Shown: positions 33,150-43,030 of the stretch, piece after piece
How the letters are laid out: every line of letters begins with the position of its first letter
How positions within the stretch are numbered: position 1 is the stretch's first letter
Assembly: GCA_032718475.1 (NCBI GenBank)
Contig: JAUCBJ010003957.1
Coordinates: forward strand, 39,761-103,760
Direction: 5' to 3'
DNA from: Nemertoderma westbladi
Taxonomy: Eukaryota; Xenacoelomorpha; Nemertodermatida; Nemertodermatidae
DNA length: 64,000 bases
Position numbers and translations under genes: made by a program
Notes under the pieces: generated by a model
Databases searched by the model: none
The model's input: the letters and a program-made list of their open reading frames with translations, nothing else
What the model was told of the DNA's origin: nothing

Positions 33150-33435
33150 GTAGCTTCTTTCTAACCAAAACAAATATGCTAAAACACATATGCGGAGGTG
33201 ATGGAGCGGGATCATATATTTCACCCTGTTGCGTTCGAGACCCTGGGGCGCCCCGGTCCGGAGACGTCCTCCTTCCTCCCTCCAGGAGATTGGGTCCCGT
33301 CTCCACACCATGACGCATGAGCCGCCCTCCCACAGGTTTCTACTTCAGCGTATCGTCATGGCCATTCTGGTGGACAACGCGGCGTCTGTCCTGGCAACTG
33401 CTGGCCCATCCCCTGGTGGACTCTTTGGGGATTAG
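33150..33435 (+). pseudogene. C-terminal remnant of another LINE polyprotein
   Basis: Two plus frames read together as HIFHPVAFETLG..GPETSSF and LQEIGSRLHTMT..HRFLLQRIVMAIL..NAASVL. I recognise this as the tail found after the RT in some invertebrate LINEs (pattern F.P.A.ETLG.....FL.ELG.R.........FL.QR...A...GNA). A frameshift lies near 33270-33290. It is only a fragment, distinctly GC-rich compared with its surroundings. Confidence 0.55.
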
Positions 33436-35833
33436 TCCCTTGTAGACTCTTGGTGGGATAAATATTTCTCCATTTGACGCAACACCGCCGCGGCCGCTAT
33501 GAGGGAGGTGAATACCGCGGCCGCTCCTAAAGCCGCAGGCCATCGCTAACTATATAGGTTAACTTGGGATTCTGGGGGACTTTTCGATGAAGGAACTGAC
33601 CAAATTTTTTTATTTTCTCACCAGGGGAGCGGATCGGAATTCTAAGATATTAGCAACTCTAACATTATTAAATCTAACCCTTCGACGGACACGGCGGACA
33701 AAAAACCGTCATTTTTTCGACAATTTTAAAATTTTTTTGAAAGGCGCTCTACAGTGGCTCGAAAAAACCCTAGGTTATTGCTTAGCCGACGCCGGGATAC
33801 GATAGAAGGGATTAATTAGTGAATTCGTTTTTTTTTTCAAAAAAGATTACCACGCCTTTTTTCCGAAAATGTCCGTCAAAGTTGAAAAAACGGACAAAAT
33901 GACTTTGCGGGATCCGCTATAACTCGGCTAATATTAATCGTACGGGGACGAAAGTAACGCGGTTGGAAAGGGGAAGAGTGGTACTACCTTCGTATCGAAT
34001 GGGGGTAAGATATTTATTAAAATTTCGGGTGGAAAAAGGGGCTGTAAATTTGTACGTTTTTGTCCGTCTTTTTTGGAAAACTTATTTCCGAAATGTTTAA
34101 TTCGACAACGCGGGTAGGAATCCACTAATTCTTTTATGAAACTCGTAGAAGACCATTGGGGCTACGTTCCTATCGAATGGGGGTACAAAAAATATGTCGG
34201 CAATAGGGGCCAAAAAGGGCCAGAATTTGTAAAGTAGTTTTTATCGAATAATTTTTTATTTTTAACTTTAGTTTGTTAAGGTACATTCTATACAGTCAAT
34301 ATCCATACGGGGAATTCAAATATGCTATCGGTTTTGCTCCAAGGATGATATTAAAAAAATGAGGGCCAAAATTATAATTTCGCGCTTCAAACTTGCTTCG
34401 CGGGAAATCGTCTAGCTCGAAAACTACTTAACTTACGGGAGATTTGTTTACACAGACTTATAGTGCGTTAAATTATCTATCTAACAGCGTTAATCACAGC
34501 GCCGGAGGTATTACAGTATAAAACTGGAGCGGCAGGCGATCGTGTGAAATATAATATTTATAAAAAGGGACGAAAAATTTTTTTTTTTAACAAATCGCTA
34601 TTCCATTATAATTTAGCGTATTGCGCCAAAAGTACCTGTAAAAAGTATCAAATTAACTCCGCTATCTTTTATCTTAACATATATAATTAAAATTACGAAT
34701 TTTAAGGGTCGAAAAATATCGCATTATTTTGGCCCTTTTTTTTAATTTTTTTGGGGCCAAAAATAACCCCTTCTCAAAAGATTAAGAAAAAAATTACGGC
34801 AAAGAATATACCAATTTTATTGAATTTGGACCACCAGAACCGAAGTTAGAGCGATTTTAGTGAAAAAATAAAAATAATTTTTTTTGCAAAAAAATTAAGA
34901 ATGGTCAGGTCAATATTGGATTTCGAACCCGCGAACTAAGGTTTCATTAACGTGATTGATAACCACTAGACTATGTGACCAAGAGAATTTGAAATTTTCG
35001 AGTGACTATTTTTAAACATAAATAACTTCGGTTCTACAGGGCCGTTTAATCTGAAACTTTTTTCATTGGATTGAGGATAGATTGTAGAGTGTGAAATAGG
35101 ATACAACTTGGGAAAACGCATGTGCACTTAGTGCATAATGCACTTAAATAGTGAACATTTTTTCGATATTTCAAACACTATTATTTCCAGTTCTATTCAT
35201 CGTAGAATGTTATTTTTTGGATTAAAATGTAGTTTGGAATGATTTCTAACTATAATCGTAACATTTGTTTAACTTTTTATGTCTATAAAGTGACTTAAAA
35301 TGTCCATGAATATGGTCCAAAATCGCAAATCCTGATTTATTAAATTGGATTTTTGACACTTTTAGCGACTGACACTTGATCATACACCATCGTAGATCGG
35401 TAGAGGATAAACATAAGTTTGTTAAATAAGAGCCACCATTACGATCTGCTAAAGTGCATTTGTACAAATAAGTGTGCAAAAGTGCAAATTTTTTAATAAG
35501 GTCAAATTATATAGTATTGGGTTATTTTCTTTGCAGATACTTTATTTTCATATTAATATGTTGTTTGAACCTTACTGAGCGCATTAGGGGATATGCGTAC
35601 AAATAACCGGCCCTTATGAGGCTTCGATTGGGTAAATTAATAAAACATAAGGTTGTATAGTATAATATTCTAAAAACCAGTGTGATATTAAATGCACTTT
35701 AAATAATAAATAGAAATCAAATAACAATTGGACCACACAATTAAAAACTCGCACAATTTTGTACTTATTATATCGCTTCAAATTAATTCAACAGTGGATA
35801 TTTGGGGGAAGGGGGAAGTTACAGTGTGCATTC
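33436..35833. other. AT-rich non-coding stretch
   Basis: No supported gene. A GC-rich scrap at 33478-33545 has two CCGCGGCCGCT words. 33550-34880 is unusual: long A/T runs mixed with CG-containing words and several GGCCAAAA/TTTTGGCC pieces in both orientations. This looks like an old non-coding element, but I cannot define its ends. Confidence 0.35.
34906..34984 (-). ncRNA. tRNA-like sequence (tRNA pseudogene or SINE head)
   Basis: On the minus strand there is an A box TAGTCTAGTGGTTA and, at normal distance, a B box GGTTCGAAATCC with one extra base. The ends GGTCA..TGACC can pair. The anticodon and T stems pair poorly, so I do not call a functional tRNA. A relic or the promoter part of a SINE is more likely. 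Confidence 0.5.
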
Positions 35834-35882
35834 GGGGGAAGTTTGGTGAACTGCATTTATGCAGTGAATCCAAACTTCCCCC
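35834..35882. repeat. 49-bp hairpin with G5/C5 ends
   Basis: Arms GGGGGAAGTTTGG (35834-35846) and CCAAACTTCCCCC (35870-35882) enclose a second pairing ACTGCAT/ATGCAGT. A further GGGGGAAG.. word lies just upstream near 35802-35820. Confidence 0.8.
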
Positions 35883-37546
35883 TTTTAGATATCATATACT
35901 TAAGACATGCTAGGTTGTCAGGGAAATAATTGTTACTGTCACACTTTGCTTCCATTTATCCTATCCTTTATTATTACCCCAGTCAGATAAGAGATAATAA
36001 ATCAGTAAAAACTAAACTAAACTGTCTTTCATGCAAACAAATTTCTAACTAAAGACGGGTGAATGACCATGACCATGGAAATAATTTTAAATATAATTGT
36101 ATATCAACTATTTGGGGAGGCTTCCAAGTTAAACCCGAAAACAATTATTTTGTTACATAGTAAATAACGTTGTATATTCTTCTTCCTCTCATAATAAAAT
36201 ATAAATGAAATATCTCAGATCGCTATGCCCTGTAACATTTCACAACCAAAATATTTAAGTGTGAAAAGTGTAGGCCTACCACACTCCGCCCAAACAACCG
36301 CAAACGCATAGCGAACAAATTTAACAAAAGGTTACATACATGTTGGGTTCATGACGAGATGAGTGAAAATTGATCGCGTAATATAAAGTAAAAAATTAAG
36401 AGACGGGCTGGCTCTCCTCCACTTTCTTACCCAATGGATATGTTGTTGTAATAATCTAATATTGGGGCGGCTTTCTCTCGGTTGTGGTGTTTTTTCTTAC
36501 TTATTACATTAATACTGTACTACTAATATTACTAGTTATCATCTTGTTTAAACTTTATTCTGCTTTGTAAAGTTATTTAGTTTAGTTTGATAAATCATAT
36601 TGAAAATTATAATATTGTAGAACCAAAACAATAAACTATAGTATATAGTCATGCTATGTAGGCCTATGCTCTTAAATTCATCATCCAATTGATTAATTGA
36701 AATGTAATATCCCTAGCCAAAGATGAAAGAGTCCTATTATTACATATAGTATTATTGAAACTATAAACATTGTTTCTTTTCACAAATGTTTATAACTCGG
36801 ATAGTAGTTACTAGTTAGAACTGTTTTCACACAGCCATTTAATGAAGGCTGACGGCGCGGCATTATTTATTATATATATTAGTGTTTAGGCCTACTACAG
36901 TATGTACAATGTACTATTACTACAACTACATCTATATCCCGAGTATTGCGTATATTATCAGCCACTAGCCTCCCGGTGAAACACTTATGAATAACGTAAA
37001 CTCGCGTTAATCTGATTGGTATTATACCTATACTGGCTGACTGGTGGACGTGGAACAGATACCGTATTATTAATTTTATTAATAATATTACTGTATATTA
37101 AAAACAATATTATTATAATTAATAATTAATTACATTACCGTATTATTAAAATAATATAAATTAATTATTTTATAGTATAAGATTTCAATATTTATATTTA
37201 AAAATTATACAGCTGTAATCCTCATACCCCATTCCAAATAGTTTTTAATTAGCTCAAGTGATTTGCTTTCATAAATATGTCTCTAATTGATCTAAAGTAA
37301 TTAAAACGGCATAAAAATTTTAAGCATATTAAATGCCGCTCAGTTATTGGTCAACAGGTTAGAGTTCTCTGATAAAATAATTATTCTAGGCTACAGCAGC
37401 AGTAGATGAATTTGGTGGTTGGTTGACTGTGGTTAGTATGGAACTAACTGTAGGACAAGACTTATATATAAATTATTTCCAGCCAGCCAGTGAAATTACA
37501 CTCCCTGTCTGGCTGGTTATTCCTACAGTCTGGGGGCAAGCCACGA
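35883..37546. other. Intergenic, AT-rich
   Basis: No gene or clear repeat family. 37060-37175 is almost pure A/T with several self-complementary TTATTAAT-type words. Confidence 0.4.
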
Positions 37547-37770
37547 AGTAAGTGAGCCTTAGCGTAGTGGTACCATTAATCAACCTGTCGTTCTGTAGTT
37601 CTGTTGATCTGTCGCTATTTTCTGCAGTGTTCAATTTTGAACGTTAATAACTCGATCAATTCTGGATGAAATGTAACCAAACTTTGTAGATAAAATAGTC
37701 TGTCAAATGTTTAGAAATTTTCGAAGTAGAATTTGCGTGGGGTCTTTGTGCAGCACCAGTGTAACTGTCT
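37547..37770 (+). repeat. Dispersed SINE-like repeat, copy 3
   Basis: Starts GTAAGTGAGCC-TTAGCGTAGTGGTA, a good A-box word. It continues into a ATGAAATGTAACCAAACTT..TAGTCT segment shared with the reverse complement of 12350-12430, then GCGTGGGGTCTTTGTGC. Confidence 0.5.
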
Positions 37771-38654
37771 TACAGTTATAATAAATTTATTTATCCAAAA
37801 TTATTAGGCTTGACATCAGCGGGTTGCTAGGAGACTAAATGAGCTGGGTTTGGGCAAATTACGAAATCACAGCAATACCATTGTCTGATTGTGGCCTGTC
37901 TGCCTGTACCCAGGTACCGGTACTGTACTGCTGTACTCAACCCCTGAATCCAGGAATCTGGAATCCTGCAATCAGTCAATACCATACCGGTACTGTATTC
38001 AGTGTTTTACTGTACTGGCTGACTGGTATCGCGGTACCTTTGCAGTGATTTGGTGATTATAGATCACGTATGACGTATACTGGTAGGCCTTTATACTGAT
38101 ACAAGTCCCTAAAAGGTGCTGAGGTGCCACCCTGCTCCATAGCTCGGGAAATTCAAATGATTGAAAGACATGTAATTTGTACTAGAAACGCAATAATTTT
38201 TATTGTCCATTTTTATCCTTTTTTTGTCAATTTTTTTTGATTTTTTATGTCATCCAAAAGTCTAATGTTAGGTTCCATGCTACCGGTTTCTCTACTGCTG
38301 TTCTCTCAGGCTATCAGTACCGGTTAGTATATATATAGCACTATTTTGCTGTATTGTATGTACAGATGTAGGTATAAAGCAGGTATTTCTGTATTTTAGT
38401 ACCGGTACCGGCACTGGTACTGCTATAGGCCTACTGTGTAGCCTACCATTTAAATACGGTAATGGTAGGCCTACCGGTTGTGCTAATAAATTTTAAATAA
38501 TTGATAGGCGAAACTGGATTGCAGGATTGTGGAAAATGTGGATATACCTTTCACATAATTTAGGCCTTACTGTATTAGTTTTATAATCAATAATGGATTA
38601 TGACTACTGTCTGAGTAGTGTTACGGATAGCGGCTCCACTACTTCCAACAGCAC
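37771..38654. other. Intergenic rich in TACCGGTA and TAGGCCTA words
   Basis: No gene is supported. The open frame 37839-38048 is built from repeated CCGGTACTGTA words and lacks any motif. The density of ACCGGT and AGGCCT palindromes rises here and stays high to about 41.1 kb. Confidence 0.4.
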
Positions 38655-39310
38655 AGAAGGCCCGCCTCTGTAACCTGCCCCTTTCCCTCAATTAGTTAAA
38701 TGATCGTTTATTGTTTTGGTTAGAAAATCCCGTCTCTGTAACCTGCTCCTTTCCCTCAATTAGTTAAATGATCGTTTATTGTTTTGGTTAGAAAATCCCG
38801 TCTCTGTAACCTGCTCCTTTCCCTGATTTGGTAAAGTGACTGTTTATTGTTTTGGTTAGAAAATCCCGCCTCTGTAACCTGCTCCTTTCCCTCAATTAGT
38901 TTAAGTGATCGTTTATTGTTTTGGTTAGGAAATCCCGCCTCTGTAACCTGCTCCTTTCCCTCAATTGGTAATGTTATCGTTTATTGTTTTGGTTAGAAAA
39001 TCCCGCCTCTGTAACCTGCTCCTTTCCCTCAATTGGTAATGTTATCGTTTATTGTTTTGGTTAGAAAATCCCGCCTCTGTAACCTGCTCCTTTCTCTCAA
39101 TTGGTAATGTTATCGTTTATTGTTTTGGTTAGAAAATCCCGTCTCTGTAACCTGCTCCTTTCCCTCAATTAGTTAAATGATCGTTTATTGTTTTGGTTAG
39201 AAAATCCCGTCTCTGTAACCTGCTCCTTTCCCTGATTTGGTAAAGTATGACTGTTTATTGTTTTGGTTAGAAAACTCGGCCTTAACCTGCTCCTTTCCAT
39301 CAATTGGTAA
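38655..39310. repeat. 68-bp minisatellite, locus 2 (about 9-10 units)
   Basis: Tandem units contain CTGTAACCTGCTCCTTTCCC, TCAATTAGTTAAATGATCG and TTTATTGTTTTGGTTAGAAA. Two sub-variants alternate: AGTTAAATGATCG and GGTAATGTTATCG. It is the same family as 10165-10450 and 40335-40500. Confidence 0.92.
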
Positions 39311-40334
39311 TTGTTTTTGGCTATAAAATGAGTTTTTTGCTACGTCATGTGGTAATCGATTATCGACAACAACCACAAACTATTAAATATAGAGTCTTTT
39401 TACCACAGGCGCATATGGAAATCTATCTCATAGTCTATAAATCATGGAATCATGGAATGTTTTGGCACAGGCATAGTGAAATCAACTGTCTGACAGTCCA
39501 GAAATCAGCAGTCTGACAGTTTGAAGAAATACATACATAAAAAGTGACAATAAAAGTCATTAAATGGACAACAAAAGTCATTATGCATAATTCGTAAAAA
39601 AAAGTGACAAAAAAAGTCAAATAAATTGACATAAAAAATCACTGCCTACTAGAAAGGGTGGCAGATCAGATCTACCACCTATATTTTGGCGGTAAATTCA
39701 AATCTGTTTTAACATTGAATAGGCTAGGCCTAAGGCTGTAAGGCCTACCCTACCGTCAACACCCGAATGTCAACACTCCACTGTGCATTCACCCTACATC
39801 TGTCTGTCTGTACAACCGTGATGTGTACCGGTACATGTCTGCATGTGGCTCTTTCCGGTTTCAGGGGCACTGAATTTTTAACAACTGCAGTATTACTGTC
39901 AACTGTTATTTAGGCCTATTGTACCGGTTCACCAGTATTGGTGTAGGCCTACAGGTGTATAAAAACACAACCTGGCACCTGGCAACAGCTTCCATCAGTC
40001 CATTAGACTGTTAGATGTACCGGTAGTCTCAGACCACACACTGACAGACTCATGTTGGCTGCCAGACTGCAGTACCTGTAATACTGTAATAACTACGGTA
40101 CCCGTCAGCCCGTACTGCTACTGCAGTACTGCGGGCAGCGGGTATTGCAGTATTGTTACAATGGGGACCATCTGACAGTCTGACGTCTGACCGTCCATTA
40201 AAACACTTATCTGCTTATATATATATGATATATACGGTACCGTACCGCTTGTATTTTATGAAACGCTTTTTACAATTTTTTTCATTAGGTAACCTTTTTT
40301 CTACCAACCTGCCAACTGTCTGCAGGTCTGGCCA
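39311..40334. other. Intergenic, CCGG/GGCC-word rich
   Basis: No gene is supported. 39530-39640 has a loose repeat of GACAATAAAAGTCATTAA / GACAAAAAAAGTCA words. The rest is more TACCGGTA/TAGGCCTA-rich DNA. Confidence 0.4.
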
Positions 40335-40500
40335 TATCGTTTCCCTCAATTAGTAAAGTGATCGTTTATTGTTTTGGTTAGAAAAGTTCGCATCTGTAAC
40401 CTGATCCTTTCCCTCAATTGGTGAAGTGGCTGTTTATTGGTTTGGTTAGAAAAGCCTGCCTATGTCTGTATGTAACCTGCTCTTTTCCCTCAAAAAAAAT
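40335..40500. repeat. 68-bp minisatellite, locus 3 (about 2.4 units)
   Basis: TTTCCCTCAATTAGTAAAGTG, ATCGTTTATTGTTTTGGTTA and CTGTAACCTGATCC recur. It is the same family as the array 1 kb upstream, from which it is separated by unique sequence. Confidence 0.85.
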
Positions 40501-40654
40501 GGTGAAATTAATTTGCATGCTTTTGTATTGTTTCATACTCGTACGGTCTGACGGTACTGCCGTACCGGTATTTCTATTATTATACTCAGATTATGCTGTT
40601 ATGTATAATAAAAATATTGATTGAGAAAACCATGTTTAGGCCTATCTAAATTCT

Positions 40655-40995
40655 TTACAATTTTTGGGAAAATTTTTCCCGTCTTTTTTCCCGCTATTTC
40701 CCCAAGGAGACCGGGAAATTTGTAAAAAATATCAGAGTCTTTTTCATACATAGCGGTATGATGCAGTAGGCCTATGGGCAGGATGGGGTAATGAATATTC
40801 GAAAAAAATTTTGAATAGGCTAAAGATTGTGAAAAAAATGTCCCGTATTTTTTCCCGATGTTTTCCCGAGGAGACCGGGAAATTTGAGAAAAATATCAGA
40901 GTCTTTTCATATATAGGTAGACAATGTAGAAATGAATACGAGTCTTTTCATATAGGCCTATAGGTAGACAATGTAGAAATGAATATGAGAAAAAT
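40655..40995. repeat. Short duplicated segments
   Basis: A ~75-bp block (TTTTTTCCCG.TNTTT.CCC, GAGACCGGGAAATTTG, AAAATATCAGAGTCTTTTTC) occurs at about 40680-40750 and 40845-40910. A 35-bp block (AGGTAGACAATGTAGAAATG) repeats at about 40915 and 40971. Confidence 0.7.
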
Positions 40996-41200
40996 TTTCT
41001 TAAGTGTTTTCCCACCAGACAAGTGTTTTAGACACATGCGTTTTTTAGCGTTTCAGTGCCCCCCAAACCGGTGAATACCCGTACATGTCAAGGACTACTC
41101 TACTACAGGACTGGCAGAGCTAAAAGTAAGCCCCCGCTAGCGGGGTCCATTCAGTTCTCATACTAGACCGGCTTTAAATGTAAAACAAAATAGTCCATCA

Positions 41201-41615
41201 TAGGGTTTTCGGGGTCGAAAAATCCATTTCCGACATTTTCATGGTCATATCACTTCGTTCTGTTGCCATGGTAACGGGGTAATTTTTTACGAGATTTGAT
41301 TCCCCATGTTATTGTGGCTATAAATAAGGGAAAACCATTCACTAGGTATAGGTTTTCGAGGGCGGAGATTAAGTGGATTAAGTCAATAACTGATTGCAGT
41401 AGACTGCCAGCTACATGGCGGCCGACATTTTCTCTGGAAATTCAGGAATACAGCCCGGCAAAAATAATCCACTGTAAGGTTTTCGGTGTCGAGAAATCCA
41501 TTTCTGACATTTTCATGGTCATATCACTTCGTTCTGTTGCCATGGTAACGGGGTAATTTTTGACGATATTTGATTCCCCATGATATTGTGGCTACAAATA
41601 GGGGAAAACCATGCA
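41201..41615. repeat. Tandem duplication, period about 275 bp
   Basis: A ~140-bp block (TCATGGTCATATCACTTCGT, TCTGTTGCCATGGTAACGGG, TTTGATTCCCCATG) is present at about 41201-41345 and again at about 41476-41615, about 90% identical by eye. Confidence 0.8.
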
Positions 41616-42047
41616 CTGAGAAATGCAACATGCAACCATACACCATGCACAAGAGTAGTCCTTGGTACATGTGCACCTACATGTACAGATGTAGGGCCTA
41701 CTGATGTAGGCCTAGGGGTTGAAAACATTAGAGACAGCCTTAACAGATCTGCCACAGCCAATAGGAAAAAGGTAGACGGTAGAGCAGAGGTAGGCCCATG
41801 TGGATTTTCATATTAAATAAAATCTTTAAGTTTTACAGTCGTAATTTAAATCCTATCTGCCTATTCAATATTAACTCAATACCATAAACATTGCATTAGG
41901 CCCCTGCTGAGTGCTGACTCTCCTGACTGCAGGACTACCGGTAGCTCATATTGGATGTTTTTTAACAGCAGGCTGCAGGACTCTGGAACTGGCTGCCTGG
42001 CACTACGCTGGTAGGATACGACGACCTGATCCTCAAACTTATGTAAA

Positions 42048-42068
42048 ATGGGAAATGGAATGAATAAG
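42048..42068 (+). CDS. DUSP22-like: DUSP22-like phosphatase, exon 1 (MGNGMNK)
   Basis: Seven codons, MGNGMNK, end at a good donor (AAG|GTAAGG at 42068/42069). This is the N-terminus of vertebrate DUSP22, where MGNGMNK is followed by ILPGLY. The Gly2 context (MGNG) fits N-myristoylation, known for this family. So short an exon would not be callable alone. The in-phase match with exon 2, 290 bp downstream, makes it convincing. The transcription start is not visible. Confidence 0.88.
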
Positions 42069-42358
42069 GTAAGGTGCCCTACCAAATACAGCCAGCGTGC
42101 AAGCCATGGCTATGTCTGTCTGCCAGTCTAGGCCTACCTAAAACGTACGGATTGACTGACCTGAGACTGAGACCACTGGGGAGTCGGCTACTTAACTTAG
42201 GTAATCATACATCCGAAATATGAAAAATTCCCAAATTCATCGACATGTCTACTATACCGGTATTTTATTATTCATAAAAGTTGTCTAAATGTTTCAGTTT
42301 TGTCATTGAAGTAACTTAGGCCCTTTTCACCGTTTATTCCGGGCTTTCTTCATTTTAG

Positions 42359-42475
42359 ATATTACCTGGTTTATATGTGGGAAATTTCCGAGACTCGAGG
42401 GATGGTGATCAGTTGAATCGCAATCACATCTCCCACATACTATCCGTGTATGACAACGCTACTCCCTTCTCCCAG
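42359..42475 (+). CDS. DUSP22-like: DUSP22-like phosphatase, exon 2 (residues 8-46)
   Basis: An acceptor (TTCATTTTAG) precedes 42359. The 39 codons read ILPGLYVGNFRDSRDGDQ and then ISHILSVYDNATPF, the start of the dual-specificity phosphatase domain (DUSP22 pattern: ILPGLY.GNF.DA.D..QL..N...HILS). A donor CAG|GTACTT follows at 42475/42476. Phase 0 on both sides. There are no stops, and codon use is unremarkable. Confidence 0.92.
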
Positions 42476-42905
42476 GTACTTATCTCCAATATACAAAACC
42501 CTCTATGGTAGCGTATTTGGCATACCAGGTTTAATTTATTTTTATATTTCTTTTATATTATTTTTATCTGGCGCATTCATTTATTATTCTGGTTGGCCAT
42601 TAAAAGGGTTATAGTCAGATATATAGTTGGTTCAACCCTAAAAAAATAATTTTCTTATGCCATTTTACCAGGAGGTAAACGCTACACCTACACCTACTTG
42701 TAGGAGGTTAGTAAATAACAGGGTACATGGCCGGGTTGACATGAGCCAAAACAATAAACGAGAGAAAACTCAATTTAATTGAGAATCAACAACTTGATAA
42801 TCAAAAGTCAGATGTATAGGCCTACCGGCTTACTGCGCATGTACCGTTATGTGTATTATTATTTAACAAGCCTGTCTCACCTAGACAATCTACTTAATTT
42901 TACAG

Positions 42906-43030
42906 GAATATAAAACGCTATGTATAAACGCAGCTGATCACCCAAGTCAAGATCTCACCCAATTTATTAGTCGATCCAACGATTTCATTCATAATGCAAG
43001 ACTTAGTGGAGGGAACGTTCTCGTTCATTG
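42906..43030 (+). CDS. DUSP22-like: DUSP22-like phosphatase, exon 3, ends inside the catalytic Cys codon
   Basis: An acceptor (TAATTTTACAG) precedes 42906. 41 codons plus TG read YKTLCINAADHPSQDLTQF and then FIHNARLSGGNVLVH, matching the DUSP22 stretch before the P-loop. The exon stops after TG at donor GTAAGT (43031), so the catalytic cysteine codon (TGY) is split by the intron. Exons 1-3 total 87 codons, making it residue 88, the position of the catalytic cysteine in human DUSP22. The rest of the P-loop (family AGVSRS) must be in exon 4, beyond this window. The last ~23 bases of this exon are the seed of the minisatellite that follows. Confidence 0.92.

Noticed and set aside
34906-34984. 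Functional tRNA gene (minus strand)
   Set aside because: A and B boxes are present but the anticodon and T stems do not pair; kept only as a tRNA-like relic.
37839-38048. 69-aa plus-strand frame
   Set aside because: Built from repeated CCGGTACTG words; no domain.
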